Shown: one piece after another, positions 51,299 through 61,570 of the stretch | Layout of the letters: every line of letters begins with the position of its first letter | Position numbering within the stretch: the first letter of the stretch is position 1 | Assembly (NCBI RefSeq): GCF_004348455.1 | Contig: NZ_SMKA01000009.1 | Coordinates: 19,012-83,011 of the forward strand | Direction: 5' to 3' | Source of the DNA: Kribbella albertanoniae | GTDB taxonomy: Bacteria; Actinomycetota; Actinomycetes; Propionibacteriales; Kribbellaceae | DNA length: 64,000 bases | Notes under the pieces: model-generated | The model's input: only the letters and a program-made list of their open reading frames with translations | Database searches by the model: none | Told to the model about the DNA's origin: nothing | Made by a program: the position numbers and the translations under genes

Positions 51299-51901
51299 GT
51301 GATCGCGTTCGTGCGTGGCCCGGTGGCGGCCATCGGAGTGGACAGTGCCGTGATCGAGGTCGGGGGAGTGGGCCTGCAGGTTCTCTGTGACCCCGGCACG
51401 CTGGCGGGGCTGCGGCCCGGTCAGGAGGCCCGGATCGCGACCTCGATGATCGTGCGCGAGGACTCGCTCACGCTCTACGGTTTCGCCGACGACGACGCGA
51501 AGAGCCTGTTCGAGCTGCTGCTGACCGCGACCGGGGTCGGCCCGAAGCTGGCGCAGGCCGCGCTCGCGGTGCTCGAGCCCGATCAGTTGCGCCATGCCGT
51601 GGCCACCGAGGACCTCGCCGTACTGGTGAAGGTGCCGGGTATCGGCAAGAAGGGCGCCCAGCGGATCGTGCTGGAGCTCAAGGACAAGATCGGTGCACCG
51701 TCGCGGACGGTGACCGGGCGGCCGCTGCAGACCCAGGATGCCTGGCGGGCGCAGGTACACGCCGGTCTGGTCGGTCTCGGCTGGTCCCCGCGGGATGCCG
51801 AGGACGCAGTCACCGCCGTGTCGCCACTGGCCGCGGACAACCCGAATCCGTCGGTTCCCGACCTGCTGCGCGCTGCCTTGCGCGCGCTCTCCAAGGCCTA
51901 G
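51299..51901 (+). CDS. ruvA: Holliday junction branch migration protein RuvA
   Basis: The 200-residue protein begins at a GTG (MIAFVRGPVAAIGVDSAVIE) six bases after GGAGG. It has the OB-fold N-domain, two helix-hairpin-helix motifs in the middle (LLTATGVGPKLAQAALAVLE; VLVKVPGIGKKGAQRIVLEL) and the C-terminal RuvB-binding three-helix domain (AWRAQVHAGLVGLGWSPRDA). RuvA tetramers clamp the junction and recruit RuvB. The gene lies between ruvC and ruvB with 3-13 base gaps. Confidence 0.97.
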   Translation: MIAFVRGPVAAIGVDSAVIEVGGVGLQVLCDPGTLAGLRPGQEARIATSMIVREDSLTLYGFADDDAKSLFELLLTATGVGPKLAQAALAVLEPDQLRHAVATEDLAVLVKVPGIGKKGAQRIVLELKDKIGAPSRTVTGRPLQTQDAWRAQVHAGLVGLGWSPRDAEDAVTAVSPLAADNPNPSVPDLLRAALRALSKA

Positions 51902-51904
51902 GCC

Positions 51905-52960
51905 ATGGAGGAGAACAACGTTCGCCCGCTGGTCTCCGCGGATGCGGTGGATCTCGAGGAGCGCAAGATCGAGTCGGCGCTGCGTCCGCGCACGCTGGCC
52001 GAGTTCGGTGGCCAGCGCCGGGTCAGCGAGCAGCTCGAGCTCGTCCTGCACGCCGCCCGCGGCCGGAACCGGACACCTGACCATGTGCTGCTGTCCGGTC
52101 CGCCCGGGCTGGGGAAGACGACACTGGCGATGATCATCGCCAGTGAGCTGGCGGCCCCGCTGCGGATCACGAGCGGTCCGGCGATCCAGCACGCCGGTGA
52201 CCTGGCCGCGATCCTGTCCGGGCTCAACGAGGGTGAAGTGCTGTTCCTCGACGAGATCCACCGGATGTCGCGCCCCGCCGAAGAGCTGCTCTACATGGCG
52301 ATGGAGGACTTCCGGGTCGACGTGATCGTCGGCAAGGGGCCCGGGGCGACCGCGATCCCGTTGGAGATTCCGCCGTTCACACTGGTCGGGGCGACCACCC
52401 GCGCCGGGCTCCTGCCAGGGCCGCTGCGCGACAGGTTCGGCTTCACCGGGCACCTGGAGTTCTACGACGCCTCCGAGCTGGAGAAGATCGTCAACCGGTC
52501 GGCCGACCTGCTCGAGGTCGACATCACCCCGGAGGGTGCGGCCGAGATCGCCTCCCGGTCCCGCGGCACACCCCGGATCGCGAACCGGCTGCTCCGCCGG
52601 GTGCGCGACTTCGCCGAGGTCCGGGCGGACGGGATCATCACGCTGGCGCTGTCGAAGGCCGCCCTCGAGCTCTACGAGGTGGACAAGATGGGGCTGGACC
52701 GGCTGGACCGCTCCGTGCTGGACGCCTTGTGCCGGCGGTTCGGCGGCGGCCCGGTCGGCTTGTCCACGCTCGCCGTCGCCGTCGGTGAGGAGCGCGAGAC
52801 GGTCGAGGAGGTGGCCGAGCCCTTCCTGGTGCGCTCCGGCTACCTGGCGCGCACGCCGCGGGGCCGGGTGGCCACCCCCGCCGCCTGGCGCCATATCGGG
52901 CTCAAGGTGCCGAAAGGTGCAACATTCGCGGACACGCTCTTCGATGACGAAGGCGAGTAA
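51905..52960 (+). CDS. ruvB: Holliday junction branch migration ATPase RuvB
   Basis: A full-length 351-residue AAA+ motor: [20 protein letters not shown], Walker [21 protein letters not shown], Walker [11 protein letters not shown], sensor 1 region [20 protein letters not shown], and the C-terminal winged helix ([20 protein letters not shown]). It drives branch migration as a hexamer on DNA with RuvA. Only three bases separate it from the ruvA stop. A 154-bp gap then precedes yajC. Confidence 0.97.
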   Translation: MEENNVRPLVSADAVDLEERKIESALRPRTLAEFGGQRRVSEQLELVLHAARGRNRTPDHVLLSGPPGLGKTTLAMIIASELAAPLRITSGPAIQHAGDLAAILSGLNEGEVLFLDEIHRMSRPAEELLYMAMEDFRVDVIVGKGPGATAIPLEIPPFTLVGATTRAGLLPGPLRDRFGFTGHLEFYDASELEKIVNRSADLLEVDITPEGAAEIASRSRGTPRIANRLLRRVRDFAEVRADGIITLALSKAALELYEVDKMGLDRLDRSVLDALCRRFGGGPVGLSTLAVAVGEERETVEEVAEPFLVRSGYLARTPRGRVATPAAWRHIGLKVPKGATFADTLFDDEGE

Positions 52961-53114
52961 CGTAAACGTGACCCGGTGTTGTGACGCACTTGTTGACGCT
53001 CAGGGTTAGACTCCCCGTTGGCCTGACCTGAGGTCATTCCGCTGCGACCTGCGCGCTTCTGCAGAGCGTGCCGGTAGCCCGTTTTCCCCGATCGACGAAG
53101 GATTCTGAGACCCG

Positions 53115-53549
53115 ATGCAACTCCTCGCCGTACCGATGGCCTCTTCCGGGGGTGGCGGTATCACGCTGCTCATCCCGCTGATCCTGATCGTCGGAATGAT
53201 CTGGTTCATGAGCCGCACGCAGCGTAAGCAGCGTGAACGTCAGGCTCAGACGGTCGCTTCCCTGGCCCCGGGTACCAAGGTGATCACCACCAGTGGCCTG
53301 GTCGGCATCGTGGAGGAGACCGACGACGACTACGTGACGCTGGAGATCTCCGACGGCGTCCTGGTCCAGGTCGTCAAGGCCGCCATCGGCCGGATCATTC
53401 CGGAAGAGGCCACCGACGAGGCTGCTGACGCCGACGAGGAGCCCGCGGCGGACAACGACCCGGTCGACGTGCCGGACGCGGGCCGTGACAAGGCGGACGG
53501 CAAGGTGCAGGACGCGCCGAAGACGCCGCCGACGCACACCGAGAACTGA
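53115..53549 (+). CDS. yajC: Preprotein translocase accessory subunit YajC
   Basis: The 144-residue protein has one N-terminal membrane helix (GGITLLIPLILIVGMIWFM), the YajC core (MSRTQRKQRERQAQTVASLA, PGTKVITTSGLVGIVEETDD) and a long acidic tail (EEATDEAADADEEPAADNDP). It associates with SecDF at the translocon. The acidic extension is longer than in E. coli but common in actinobacteria. A TAGACT element near 53007 in the upstream 154-bp gap could be a -10, but I see no matching -35. Confidence 0.93.
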   Translation: MQLLAVPMASSGGGGITLLIPLILIVGMIWFMSRTQRKQRERQAQTVASLAPGTKVITTSGLVGIVEETDDDYVTLEISDGVLVQVVKAAIGRIIPEEATDEAADADEEPAADNDPVDVPDAGRDKADGKVQDAPKTPPTHTEN

Positions 53550-53629
53550 CCCCTCACTGACGGCCTGCGGCGCGCCCCGCGTCCACAAGACACCGGGGCG
53601 CGCCCAGAAGCACAAAGGTTGAATCTGAC

Positions 53630-55366
53630 GTGGCAACGACGACGACATCCCGCCCCGGTCGGCTCCTGATTGCCCTGGGAGTCATCGTGGTCCTGCTGTT
53701 CGGGATCATGGCGCTCACCAAGACCTGGAAGCCCAAGCTCGGTCTGGACCTGCGCGGTGGCACCACCATCACGCTGACCGCCAAGAATCTGGCGGGCAGT
53801 GGTGACGTGACCGCTGAGCAGCTCAACGAGGCCAAGAACATCATCTCCCAGCGCGTGAACGGTGCCGGTGTCGCCGAGGCCGACATCACCACCTCGGGCA
53901 ACAACCACATCACTGTGGCCGTGCCCGGCGCGACGCGGGACTCCTTGGTGGCCCAGGTCGGCCAGACCGCCTTGCTGTACTTCCGGATCGTGTACGACGC
54001 GCAGCCGGCGAACCCGATGCCGCAGCCGTCGACGACGCCGACCCCCACCGGGAAGCCCAGTGGCAAGCCGTCCACGACGCCGAAGCCGAGTACGTCGATC
54101 AAGCCCAGCGCCACCCCGAACGGCCGCGCCTGGAGCAGTGTGCTCGGCCAGGCCACGCCGACGCCCACCCCGAAGCCCAGCACCCCGAAGCCCAGCACGC
54201 CGGCGCCGAGCACTCCGCCGAGCGCCCCGGGTGCCCACAAGGGTGACCCGCTGACCTACGTTCCGGACGCAGCCGCGCAGGCGGCCTTCGCGGCGTACAA
54301 GTGCGGTGACAAGCAGGACGAGGACCCGGCCAAGCCGCAGTTCTCCTGTGACAAGGGCAAGACCTACAAGTACCTGCTCGGCCCCGCGATCCTGAAGGGC
54401 ACCGACCTGTCGGACGCCTCGGCCGGGATCCCGCAGGGCGGCTTCCAGTGGCAGGTCAACCTGAACTTCACCGGTGAGGGCGGCGACAAGTTCCTCAAGG
54501 CCACTCAGAACATCTCCGCGCGCGGCGAGGGCCAGAACCTGTTCGCGATCGTCCTGGACGGCATCGCGATCTCGACGCCGAGCGTCTCGCAGCCGATCCC
54601 GGGTGGTTCGGCGCAGATCACCGGTACCTTCACCGAGACCGAGGCCCGCGACCTGGCCAACGTGCTCAAGTACGGCGCCCTGCCGGTCGCGTTCGACACG
54701 TCATCGGTCGAGACGGTGTCGCCGCAGCTCGGTGGCGATCAGCTGACCGCCGGCATCTACGCCGGTCTGGCCGGTCTCGGCCTGGTCGTGCTCTTCTCGT
54801 TCCTGTACTACCGCGGTCTCGGCCTGGTGGTGGTGGCCTCGCTGGCCGTCGCCGCGGTGCTCACCTTCGCGCTGGTGGTGCTGCTCGGCAAGGCGATCGG
54901 GTTCACCCTGACGCTCGCCGGTATCGCCGGTCTGATCGTGGCCATCGGTATCACCGCGGACTCGTTCGTCATCTACTTCGAACGACTACGCGACGAAGTG
55001 CGCGAAGGCCGCAGCCTGCGGTCGTCGGTGGAGACCGGCTGGGCGCGCGCCAAGCACACGATCATCGCAGCCGACTCGATCTCGCTGCTCGCCGCGCTGG
55101 TGCTGTACATCCTGGCCGTCGGCAGCGTCCGCGGCTTCGCGTTCACCCTCGGCCTGACCACCCTGATCGACCTGGTCGTGGTGTTCATCTTCACCAAGCC
55201 GCTGGTCACGCTGCTGGCCAAGACGAACTTCTTCGGTCACGGCCACAAGCTGTCCGGCCTGGATCCTGAACATCTCGGCGTCGAACGGCTACCGGGACAC
55301 AGCGCGGGGCCCGCCCCGCGGAAGAAGACGACCGCGACGCGCAAGCCGGTCGGAGGGGAGGTCTGA
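53630..55366 (+). CDS. secD: Protein translocase subunit SecD
   Basis: The 578-residue SecD has TM1 (LLIALGVIVVLLFGIMAL), the KPKLGLDLRGGT signature, the periplasmic P1 head and five C-terminal helices including GLAGLGLVVLFSFLYYRGLG and LAGIAGLIVAIGITADSFVI. Between the first P1 strands (~residues 125-205) it carries an insertion rich in Pro, Thr, Ser and Lys (repeats like TPKPSTPKPSTPAPSTPP) that would be extracellular and flexible. SecD uses the proton-motive force to help release exported proteins. The GTG start overlaps no neighbour; the stop overlaps the secF ATG by one base. Confidence 0.95.
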   Translation: MATTTTSRPGRLLIALGVIVVLLFGIMALTKTWKPKLGLDLRGGTTITLTAKNLAGSGDVTAEQLNEAKNIISQRVNGAGVAEADITTSGNNHITVAVPGATRDSLVAQVGQTALLYFRIVYDAQPANPMPQPSTTPTPTGKPSGKPSTTPKPSTSIKPSATPNGRAWSSVLGQATPTPTPKPSTPKPSTPAPSTPPSAPGAHKGDPLTYVPDAAAQAAFAAYKCGDKQDEDPAKPQFSCDKGKTYKYLLGPAILKGTDLSDASAGIPQGGFQWQVNLNFTGEGGDKFLKATQNISARGEGQNLFAIVLDGIAISTPSVSQPIPGGSAQITGTFTETEARDLANVLKYGALPVAFDTSSVETVSPQLGGDQLTAGIYAGLAGLGLVVLFSFLYYRGLGLVVVASLAVAAVLTFALVVLLGKAIGFTLTLAGIAGLIVAIGITADSFVIYFERLRDEVREGRSLRSSVETGWARAKHTIIAADSISLLAALVLYILAVGSVRGFAFTLGLTTLIDLVVVFIFTKPLVTLLAKTNFFGHGHKLSGLDPEHLGVERLPGHSAGPAPRKKTTATRKPVGGEV

Positions 55367-56541
55367 TGTCGAAGCTCGGACAGCTCGGGAACGCACTGCA
55401 CCGCGGTGACGTCTCCTACGACTTCATCGGCAAGCGCAAGATCTGGTTCGTCGTCTCGATCGCCCTGGTGCTGATCTCGCTCGGCGGCCTGTTCGCCCGC
55501 GGCCTGGAGCTCGGGATCGAGTTCCGCGGCGGCGTGGAGTACGAGGCGAAGACCCAGATCACCAGCGGTACCGTGCAGAAGTTCACCGACGCGGTGAAGG
55601 CGACCAACATCGAGGGTCTCGGCGACCCGGTCGTCACCACCATCAACAACGAGCGGGTGCGGGTCCAGACCAAGCCGCTCAGCCAGGACGACGTCCCGAA
55701 GGTCCGGGCCGTGGTCGCCAAGGAAGCCGGGATCAGCCCCGACCAGGTGACCTCGAACCAGATCGGCGCCTCCTGGGGTAACCAGATCGCCAACAAGGCG
55801 ATCTGGGCGCTGGCGGTCTTCATCCTGCTGGTGTTCTTCGTGATCTGGGCGTACTTCCGGGAATCGAAGGCCTCGATGGCCGCGATCATCGCCCTGGTCC
55901 ACGACGTGCTGATCACGGTCGGCGTCTACGCGCTGATCGGGTTCGACGTCACGCCGGCCACGGTGATCGGCGTACTGACCATCCTCGGTTACTCGCTGTA
56001 CGACACCGTCGTGGTGTTCGACAAGATCCGCGAGAACACCCGCGGGATCACCGGCTCGAACCGCTACACGTACTCCGACGCCACCAACCTCGCGGTCAAC
56101 CAGACCATCGTGCGGTCGATCAACACCACGCTGATCGCGCTGCTGCCGGTCGGGTCGATCCTCGTGGTCGGCACCTGGGTGCTCGGCAGCGGTCCGCTGA
56201 AGGACCTCTCGCTGGCGCTGTTCGTCGGTATCGCGGTCGGTGCGTACTCGTCGATCTTCGTCGCGCCGGCGCTGCTGGCCGTCTTCAAGGAGCGCGAGCC
56301 GGGGATGCAGGCGCTGAACCGCCGCGTCACCGCGAAGAAGGCCCAGAGCCAGGGCGGTACGCCGAAGAAGAAGACCGCTGTCGAGAGCGAGCTGGTGCCG
56401 GCGGCACCGGGCGCCTCGCCGGTACAGGACCGGCCGCGGGCGACCGGCTCGGTGCCTGCGCCCGCAGCGCGACCGATGAACGCCGGCGGTGCCGGGCGGC
56501 CGCAACCGAGCCGCAAGCCGCGGTCGAAGCGCGGTAAGTGA
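55366..56541 (+). CDS. secF: Protein translocase subunit SecF
   Basis: The 391-residue SecF has TM1 (KIWFVVSIALVLISLGGLFA), the GIEFRGGVEYEAKT signature, helices such as ALAVFILLVFFVIWAYFRES and ITVGVYALIGFDVTPATVIG, and VVVFDKIRENTRG. A basic, Pro/Ala-rich cytoplasmic tail of ~80 residues follows. It partners SecD; TGATG overlap between the genes indicates coupled translation. The following apt gene overlaps in the same way. Confidence 0.96.
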   Translation: MSKLGQLGNALHRGDVSYDFIGKRKIWFVVSIALVLISLGGLFARGLELGIEFRGGVEYEAKTQITSGTVQKFTDAVKATNIEGLGDPVVTTINNERVRVQTKPLSQDDVPKVRAVVAKEAGISPDQVTSNQIGASWGNQIANKAIWALAVFILLVFFVIWAYFRESKASMAAIIALVHDVLITVGVYALIGFDVTPATVIGVLTILGYSLYDTVVVFDKIRENTRGITGSNRYTYSDATNLAVNQTIVRSINTTLIALLPVGSILVVGTWVLGSGPLKDLSLALFVGIAVGAYSSIFVAPALLAVFKEREPGMQALNRRVTAKKAQSQGGTPKKKTAVESELVPAAPGASPVQDRPRATGSVPAPAARPMNAGGAGRPQPSRKPRSKRGK

Positions 56542-57083
56542 TGTCGCGGACGTTGGAGCAGGTTCTGGCCGACGGCATCCGCGACATCCCGGACTACCCG
56601 CAGGAAGGGGTGGTGTTCAAGGACATCACCCCGCTGCTGGCCGACCACACGGGCTTCGGCCAGGTGGTCCAGGCGCTGGCGGCCGCGGGACAGGATGACG
56701 ACGGCAGCCCGGTGGTCGACAAGGTGGTCGGGATCGAGGCGCGCGGGTTCATTCTCGCCGCCCCGGTCGCGCTCGCCCTCGGCGCCGGGTTCGTCCCGGT
56801 CCGGAAGAAGGGCAAGCTGCCGGCGGCGACGTACGAGGAGTCGTACGCGCTGGAGTACGGCGAGGCGACCATCGAGGTGCACCAGGACGCGTTCACTCCG
56901 GGTGACCGGGTGCTGGTGATCGACGACGTACTGGCCACCGGTGGGACCGTGGAGGCCTGTCTGCGGCTGATCCGGCGCTGCGGCGCCGAGGTCGTCGGTA
57001 CGGCGGTTTTGCTGGAGCTGTCGTTCCTGCCCTGGCGCGAGAAGCTCGCCTCGGAGCGCGTCACATCGCTACTATCGGTCTGA
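56541..57083 (+). CDS. apt: Adenine phosphoribosyltransferase
   Basis: The 180-residue enzyme converts adenine and PRPP to AMP. It has IPDYPQEGVVFKDITPLLAD, GIEARGFILAAPVALALGAG, RKKGKLPAATYEESYALEYG and the PRPP loop VLVIDDVLATGGTVEACLRL. ATG 56541 overlaps the secF stop (TGATG); a GTG three bases earlier is in frame. Placement between secF and relA is the standard actinobacterial order and links purine salvage to the stringent response locus. Confidence 0.95.
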   Translation: MSRTLEQVLADGIRDIPDYPQEGVVFKDITPLLADHTGFGQVVQALAAAGQDDDGSPVVDKVVGIEARGFILAAPVALALGAGFVPVRKKGKLPAATYEESYALEYGEATIEVHQDAFTPGDRVLVIDDVLATGGTVEACLRLIRRCGAEVVGTAVLLELSFLPWREKLASERVTSLLSV

Positions 57084-57197
57084 ATTCGGACAAACTCTGT
57101 GTGACGGATCAATGACCCGGCGTGTTGTCCACAGGGTGTTTCTCTGCCGTTGGCCGGTGACCCCTAGACTGGTGGTCTGTCGGCGGAGGGACACAAC

Positions 57198-59588
57198 GTG
57201 GGCGAAGACCCGGCGATGACGTCAGCGGTACCGAACGTAGTACCGCAGGAGCCCCCGCGCGCCCCGGCACCGGTGCGCCCGGCTCCCGTGTCACCGCCGC
57301 CGGCCGCCCAACCGCCGCGGATCGCCCCGGCCCGTGTCCGCGCCCGGCTCGCCCGCCTCGGCGGCACCCGGCACCCGAACCGGGCCCCCATGCTCGAGCC
57401 GCTGTTCCGGGTGGTGCGCGCGACGCACCCGAAGGCCGATCTGGCGATGATCGAGCGCGCCTACCGGACCGCGGAGAAGTACCACACCGGCCAGCTGCGC
57501 AAGAGCGGTGACGCCTACATCACGCACCCGCTCGCCGTGGCCACGATCCTCGCCGAGCTCGGTATGACGGCTCCCACGCTCTGCGCCGCGCTGCTGCACG
57601 ACACGGTCGAGGACACGCCGTACACGGTGGCCGAGCTGACCAAGGACTTCGGCCAAGAGATCGCCATGCTGGTCGATGGCGTCACCAAGCTGGACAAGGT
57701 CAAGTACGGCGAGTCCGCGCAGGCCGAGACGATCCGCAAGATGGTCGTCGCGATGGCCAAGGACATCCGGGTGCTGGTGATCAAGCTCGCCGACCGGCTG
57801 CACAACATGCGCACCCTGGGCTTCCTGCGCCAGGAGAAGCAGGAGCGGATCGCCCGCGAGACGCTGGAGATCTACGCCCCGCTGGCGCACCGGCTCGGTA
57901 TGAACACCATCAAGTGGGAGCTCGAGGACCTGTCGTTCTCGACCCTGCACCCGAAGGTGTACGACGAGATCGTCCGGCTGGTGGCCGAGCGAGCTCCGTC
58001 CCGCGACGAGTATCTGGCGTCGGTGATCGACCAGGTGCACGAGGACCTGCGCGCCGCCAAGGTCAAGGCGACCGTCACCGGCCGGCCCAAGCACTACTAC
58101 TCGATCTACCAGAAGATGATCGTCCGCGGCCGCGAGTTCGGCGACATCTACGACCTGGTCGGTATCCGCGTCCTGGTCGAGTCCGTCCGCGACTGCTACG
58201 CGGCCCTCGGCATCCTGCACTCGCGGTGGAATCCGGTCCCCGGCCGGTTCAAGGACTACATCGCGATGCCGAAGTTCAACATGTACCAGTCGCTGCACAC
58301 CACCGTGATCGGCCCGCAGGGCAAGCCGGTGGAGCTGCAGATCCGCTCGTTCTCCATGCACCGCCGCGCTGAGTACGGGATCGCCGCGCACTGGAAGTAC
58401 AAGGAAGACCCGAACGCGCCGTCCCCGGAGGTGGCCGGCCCGCCGACCACCGAGATCGGCGCGCCGAACGACATGCCCTGGGTCCGGCAGCTCGTCGACT
58501 GGCAGCGCGAGACCTCCGACCCGTCGGAGTTCCTGGACTCGCTGCGGTTCGAGATCAACAACTCCGAGGTCTACGTCTTCACCCCGCGCGGCGACGTGAT
58601 GTCGCTGCCGACGGGCTCCTCACCGGTCGACTTCGCGTACGCGATCCATACCGAGGTCGGGCACCGCTGTATCGGCGCCCGCGTCAACGGCCGGCTTGTG
58701 CCGCTGGAGAGCACCCTCGAGAACGGTGACGTCGTCGAGGTCTTCACCTCGAAGGCGCAAGGCGCCGGCCCCTCGCGGGACTGGCTGGCCTTCGTCAAGA
58801 GCCCGCGCGCGCGGAACAAGATCAAGCACTGGTTCTCCAAGGAGCGCCGCGACGAGGCGATCGAGCACGGTAAGGACGCGATCGCCAAGCAGCTCCGCAA
58901 GGAGGGTCTGCCGCTGCAGCGCCTGCTGTCCCACGAGACCCTGACCGCGGTCGCCAACTCACTGCGGTACCCCGATGTCACCGGTCTGTACGCCGCGGTC
59001 GGCGAGAGCCACGTGAGCGCGCAGGCCGTCGTACGGCGTCTGATCGAGACGTACGGCGGTGAGGAGGGCGCGGCCGAGGACCTGGCCGAGGGCCTGCGGT
59101 TGCCGCAGTCGCGCGAGCGGCGGAAGCGGACTGCTCGCGGCGATGCTGGTGTCATCGTCAAGGGCGCCACCGACGTGCTCTCCAAGCTGGCCCGCTGCTG
59201 TACACCGGTGCCCGGTGACGAGATCATCGGCTGGATCACCCGCGGCGCGGGCGTCTCGGTGCACCGGGCCGACTGCGCCAACGTGGAGAACCTGTCGACC
59301 CAGCCGGAGCGGATCGTCGAGGTCGAGTGGGCCCCGACGGCACAGTCGCTCTTCCTGGTCGCCATCCAGGTCGAGGCACTCGACCGGGCCCGCCTGCTCT
59401 CGGACATTACCCGGGTGCTGTCGGACTACCACGTCAACATCCTGTCCGCGGCGCTCACCACGACCCGCGACCGGATCGCCAAGTCCCGCTTCACCTTCGA
59501 GATGGGCGACCCGACCCACCTCGGCCACGTCCTGAAGGCAGTGCGGTCGGTCGAGGGCGTCTTCGACGTCTACCGGGTGACGCAGTAG
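57198..59588 (+). CDS. relA: Bifunctional (p)ppGpp synthetase/hydrolase Rel
   Basis: The 796-residue long Rel enzyme has all domains. After a Pro-rich leader (~1-60) come the HD hydrolase ([32 protein letters not shown]), the synthetase ([36 protein letters not shown]), TGS ([20 protein letters not shown]), zinc-finger-like [16 protein letters not shown] and a C-terminal ACT domain. Both active sites look intact, so it should make and degrade the alarmone. GTG 57198 follows GGAGGG by 8 bases; ATG 57216 is possible. A TAGACT -10-like element lies about 30 bases upstream. Confidence 0.96.
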   Translation: MGEDPAMTSAVPNVVPQEPPRAPAPVRPAPVSPPPAAQPPRIAPARVRARLARLGGTRHPNRAPMLEPLFRVVRATHPKADLAMIERAYRTAEKYHTGQLRKSGDAYITHPLAVATILAELGMTAPTLCAALLHDTVEDTPYTVAELTKDFGQEIAMLVDGVTKLDKVKYGESAQAETIRKMVVAMAKDIRVLVIKLADRLHNMRTLGFLRQEKQERIARETLEIYAPLAHRLGMNTIKWELEDLSFSTLHPKVYDEIVRLVAERAPSRDEYLASVIDQVHEDLRAAKVKATVTGRPKHYYSIYQKMIVRGREFGDIYDLVGIRVLVESVRDCYAALGILHSRWNPVPGRFKDYIAMPKFNMYQSLHTTVIGPQGKPVELQIRSFSMHRRAEYGIAAHWKYKEDPNAPSPEVAGPPTTEIGAPNDMPWVRQLVDWQRETSDPSEFLDSLRFEINNSEVYVFTPRGDVMSLPTGSSPVDFAYAIHTEVGHRCIGARVNGRLVPLESTLENGDVVEVFTSKAQGAGPSRDWLAFVKSPRARNKIKHWFSKERRDEAIEHGKDAIAKQLRKEGLPLQRLLSHETLTAVANSLRYPDVTGLYAAVGESHVSAQAVVRRLIETYGGEEGAAEDLAEGLRLPQSRERRKRTARGDAGVIVKGATDVLSKLARCCTPVPGDEIIGWITRGAGVSVHRADCANVENLSTQPERIVEVEWAPTAQSLFLVAIQVEALDRARLLSDITRVLSDYHVNILSAALTTTRDRIAKSRFTFEMGDPTHLGHVLKAVRSVEGVFDVYRVTQ

Positions 59589-59622
59589 CTGCACGGCTTG
59601 TGTGGCCGGGGAGACTGCAGTC

Positions 59623-60510
59623 ATGGTCTCCTCGGGTGAGTTCGGGCGGCGCGGCCTGCTGATCGCCGGTGCCGGATTGCTGGTCGGCTGCAGTCCGTCC
59701 GGTAACTCTGCCCAGCCTTCGACGCAGCCTCCATCCAGTACGCCGCCTTCCAGCCCACCACCGCCTTCCTCCAGTACGCCGTCTGCTCCGGCGCTGCCGT
59801 CGGTGCGGCCGTGGGTGCCGGGGCCGAGTGAGGTGGCGCCGCAGGTGAAGCGGCTCGCGGTGGCTGCGGTGGTGGAGCAGTTGCAGCGAGGTGGTGCGGT
59901 GGTCGAGGTGATCGATGCCCAGTACGGCGGGATCCTGAGCAGCAGCGCGAGTGTGCTGGTGCCGTGCCGGGTGTATTCGATCAGCGACGGCCGGGTCGTC
60001 ACCGGCGGTACGACGGTCGACGTCCGGCTCAGCCGGTCCGGCGACAACTGGCGAGTCACGTCGACCCATCCGGCGAACCCGGGGCCGGCGGCGGCAAGTC
60101 TGTCGGCAGTGGCCCGGCAGGTACTGGCGAACAAGCAGATTCTGTTGCCCCCGGCATCGATCGCGGATGTCCGGTCCGGGCAGGTCAGCGAGAGCGTGCT
60201 GACCGCGATGCTCGAGCTGGCGAAGACCTACCGGATCGGGGTCAGCGTGATCCGCTCCGGGCATCCGCTCAACGTGTTCGGCACCGACCGGCCGAGCGAC
60301 CATCCCCGCGGGCGCGCATTCGACACCTGGCAGATCGACGGCCACGCGGTCGTGTCCCCGGACACCTCGCGGAGCCTGATCTCGTCGTACATGAAGGCTT
60401 CTGAACGCGTTGGCTCACACAACGTGGGTGGTCCGGTGGTGCTCTCCGGCGCTGCCTTCTTCTCCGACCAAACCCATCACGATCACGTCCATGCGGGCTT
60501 CCGGAGCTAG
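59623..60510 (+). CDS. Lipoprotein with M15-like peptidase fold
   Basis: The 295-residue protein begins with an Arg-containing lipoprotein signal (FGRRGLLIAGAGLLVGCSPS) that fits a Tat-type n-region and has a lipobox Cys. A Pro/Ser/Thr-rich linker follows (~25-60). The C-terminal half ends with SDHPRGRAFDTWQ and QTHHDHVHAGF, matching the spaced His...Asp and His-x-His zinc ligands of M15 D-Ala-D-Ala peptidases. A cell-wall-related peptidase or a binding relative on the outer membrane face is likely. ATG 59623 has GGGGAG upstream; GTG 59602 is less likely. The 3' end overlaps the convergent regulator by 4 bases. Confidence 0.75.
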   Translation: MVSSGEFGRRGLLIAGAGLLVGCSPSGNSAQPSTQPPSSTPPSSPPPPSSSTPSAPALPSVRPWVPGPSEVAPQVKRLAVAAVVEQLQRGGAVVEVIDAQYGGILSSSASVLVPCRVYSISDGRVVTGGTTVDVRLSRSGDNWRVTSTHPANPGPAAASLSAVARQVLANKQILLPPASIADVRSGQVSESVLTAMLELAKTYRIGVSVIRSGHPLNVFGTDRPSDHPRGRAFDTWQIDGHAVVSPDTSRSLISSYMKASERVGSHNVGGPVVLSGAAFFSDQTHHDHVHAGFRS

Positions 60511-61406
60511 TCCCATTCCCAGGAGATGCCGAGCAGGCCGGGTTCGGTGGACGGCTCGATCAGGTGGGCGCGGCCGTCCGGGGTGAGCATCAGATCCTGT
60601 CGCAGTACGTCGGCGCCGTCGGCATGCCGATGACGGAACTCGTTCACGCGAACCGGGAGAGCGGCTCGGTCGAACTGGACTTCAAGCACGTAGTGCGTGC
60701 CGCCCCACTCGTCGAAGCGGTAGTAGTTCGATGAGGGCAAGCCGGTGAGGTCCTCGATCTCGTAGTGCACGACGGCCGTCTCGCCGGTCGCGAGGACGCG
60801 GTCGAGGAGCAGTTCGGCGAGTAGCGCGCCGGCCTCGGGAGCCCGGGCGATGCGGCCGGTCCGGCAACCGCTGAGGCCGTGGACGTTCACCTGGCCGACG
60901 TCGCAGCCCGGCTCACCTTGGTGCGCGACGATGATCCGGTCGACGGGTTGGACGGCGACGACGCACTGGGTGACGCGGCGGTACTGGACGGCGCGATCGG
61001 GGCCGTGCTGGACCTCTTCGAAGATGGTGACATTGCGGAGACGCCCATGCGCGTCCCGGCGGAGCCGATCGAGCAGTCGGCCGAGAGCCTCGGCGTACTC
61101 GACGACGGCGTACGGGCGGTGGGAAGCGACCAGGTCAGATCGGGCCGGCGGAATGCGGACGGTCAGCCAGCCGGGTGGGACCTGCAGGAGCTCCTCGAGC
61201 GCGATGATGACGGCCAGCGAGTCGTCGCGGGGGACTCGGCGGCCGCTCTGCCAGGTGCTGAGCGTGGCGATCCCGACGTGCAGGCCGCGGTCGGCCAGAT
61301 GGGTGCGGATCCGGTTCAGTGCCAGGCCGCGATGGGCGATCGCCTGGCGCAGTGCCGCGGCGAACGACGTGTCCGGGGTGACGGCAGGCACCGACGATCC
61401 GGTCAT
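60507..61406 (-). CDS. HTH regulator with conserved actinobacterial C-terminal domain
   Basis: The 299-residue protein has an N-terminal Xre-like HTH (residues ~12-70: FAAALRQAIAHRGLALNRIR, IATLSTWQSGRRVPRDDSLA) and a long C-terminal domain (YYRFDEWGGTHYVLEVQFDR, TGETAVVHYEIEDLTGLPSS) that I cannot name. It is probably a DNA-binding regulator with a ligand or beta-sandwich sensor. The ATG at 61406 is 9 bases after a 14-bp dyad on the reverse strand, and no ribosome-binding site is seen, so a leaderless start is possible. Confidence 0.72.
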   Translation of the reverse strand: MTGSSVPAVTPDTSFAAALRQAIAHRGLALNRIRTHLADRGLHVGIATLSTWQSGRRVPRDDSLAVIIALEELLQVPPGWLTVRIPPARSDLVASHRPYAVVEYAEALGRLLDRLRRDAHGRLRNVTIFEEVQHGPDRAVQYRRVTQCVVAVQPVDRIIVAHQGEPGCDVGQVNVHGLSGCRTGRIARAPEAGALLAELLLDRVLATGETAVVHYEIEDLTGLPSSNYYRFDEWGGTHYVLEVQFDRAALPVRVNEFRHRHADGADVLRQDLMLTPDGRAHLIEPSTEPGLLGISWEWD

Positions 61407-61415
61407 GCGGCTCAG

Positions 61416-61429
61416 TGTAAACGTTCACA
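61416..61429. promoter_or_regulatory. Dyad upstream of the HTH regulator (possible autoregulatory site)
   Basis: TGTAAACGTTCACA is palindromic at 12 of 14 positions and lies 10 bases upstream of the regulator's ATG; on the minus strand it includes TACACT, a plausible -10. It is also in the 164-bp region shared with the protease gene on the plus strand. Confidence 0.35.
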
Positions 61430-61570
61430 GCACACACCGATATTGCCCGGTCACGCGCTGTTCACGCCGCTTTGGTATTCACAGCGGATTTCGGTGCGGG
61501 AGTTACTTCTTGCCGGGGGTGCGGCATGTCCTGACGATGGACGGCACCACACCCCACTCAAGGAGGGTTC

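Noticed and set aside
60507..61406. Immunity or toxin-antitoxin function for the HTH protein and the M15-like neighbour
   Set aside because: The genes converge rather than share an operon, and neither matches a toxin-antitoxin family.
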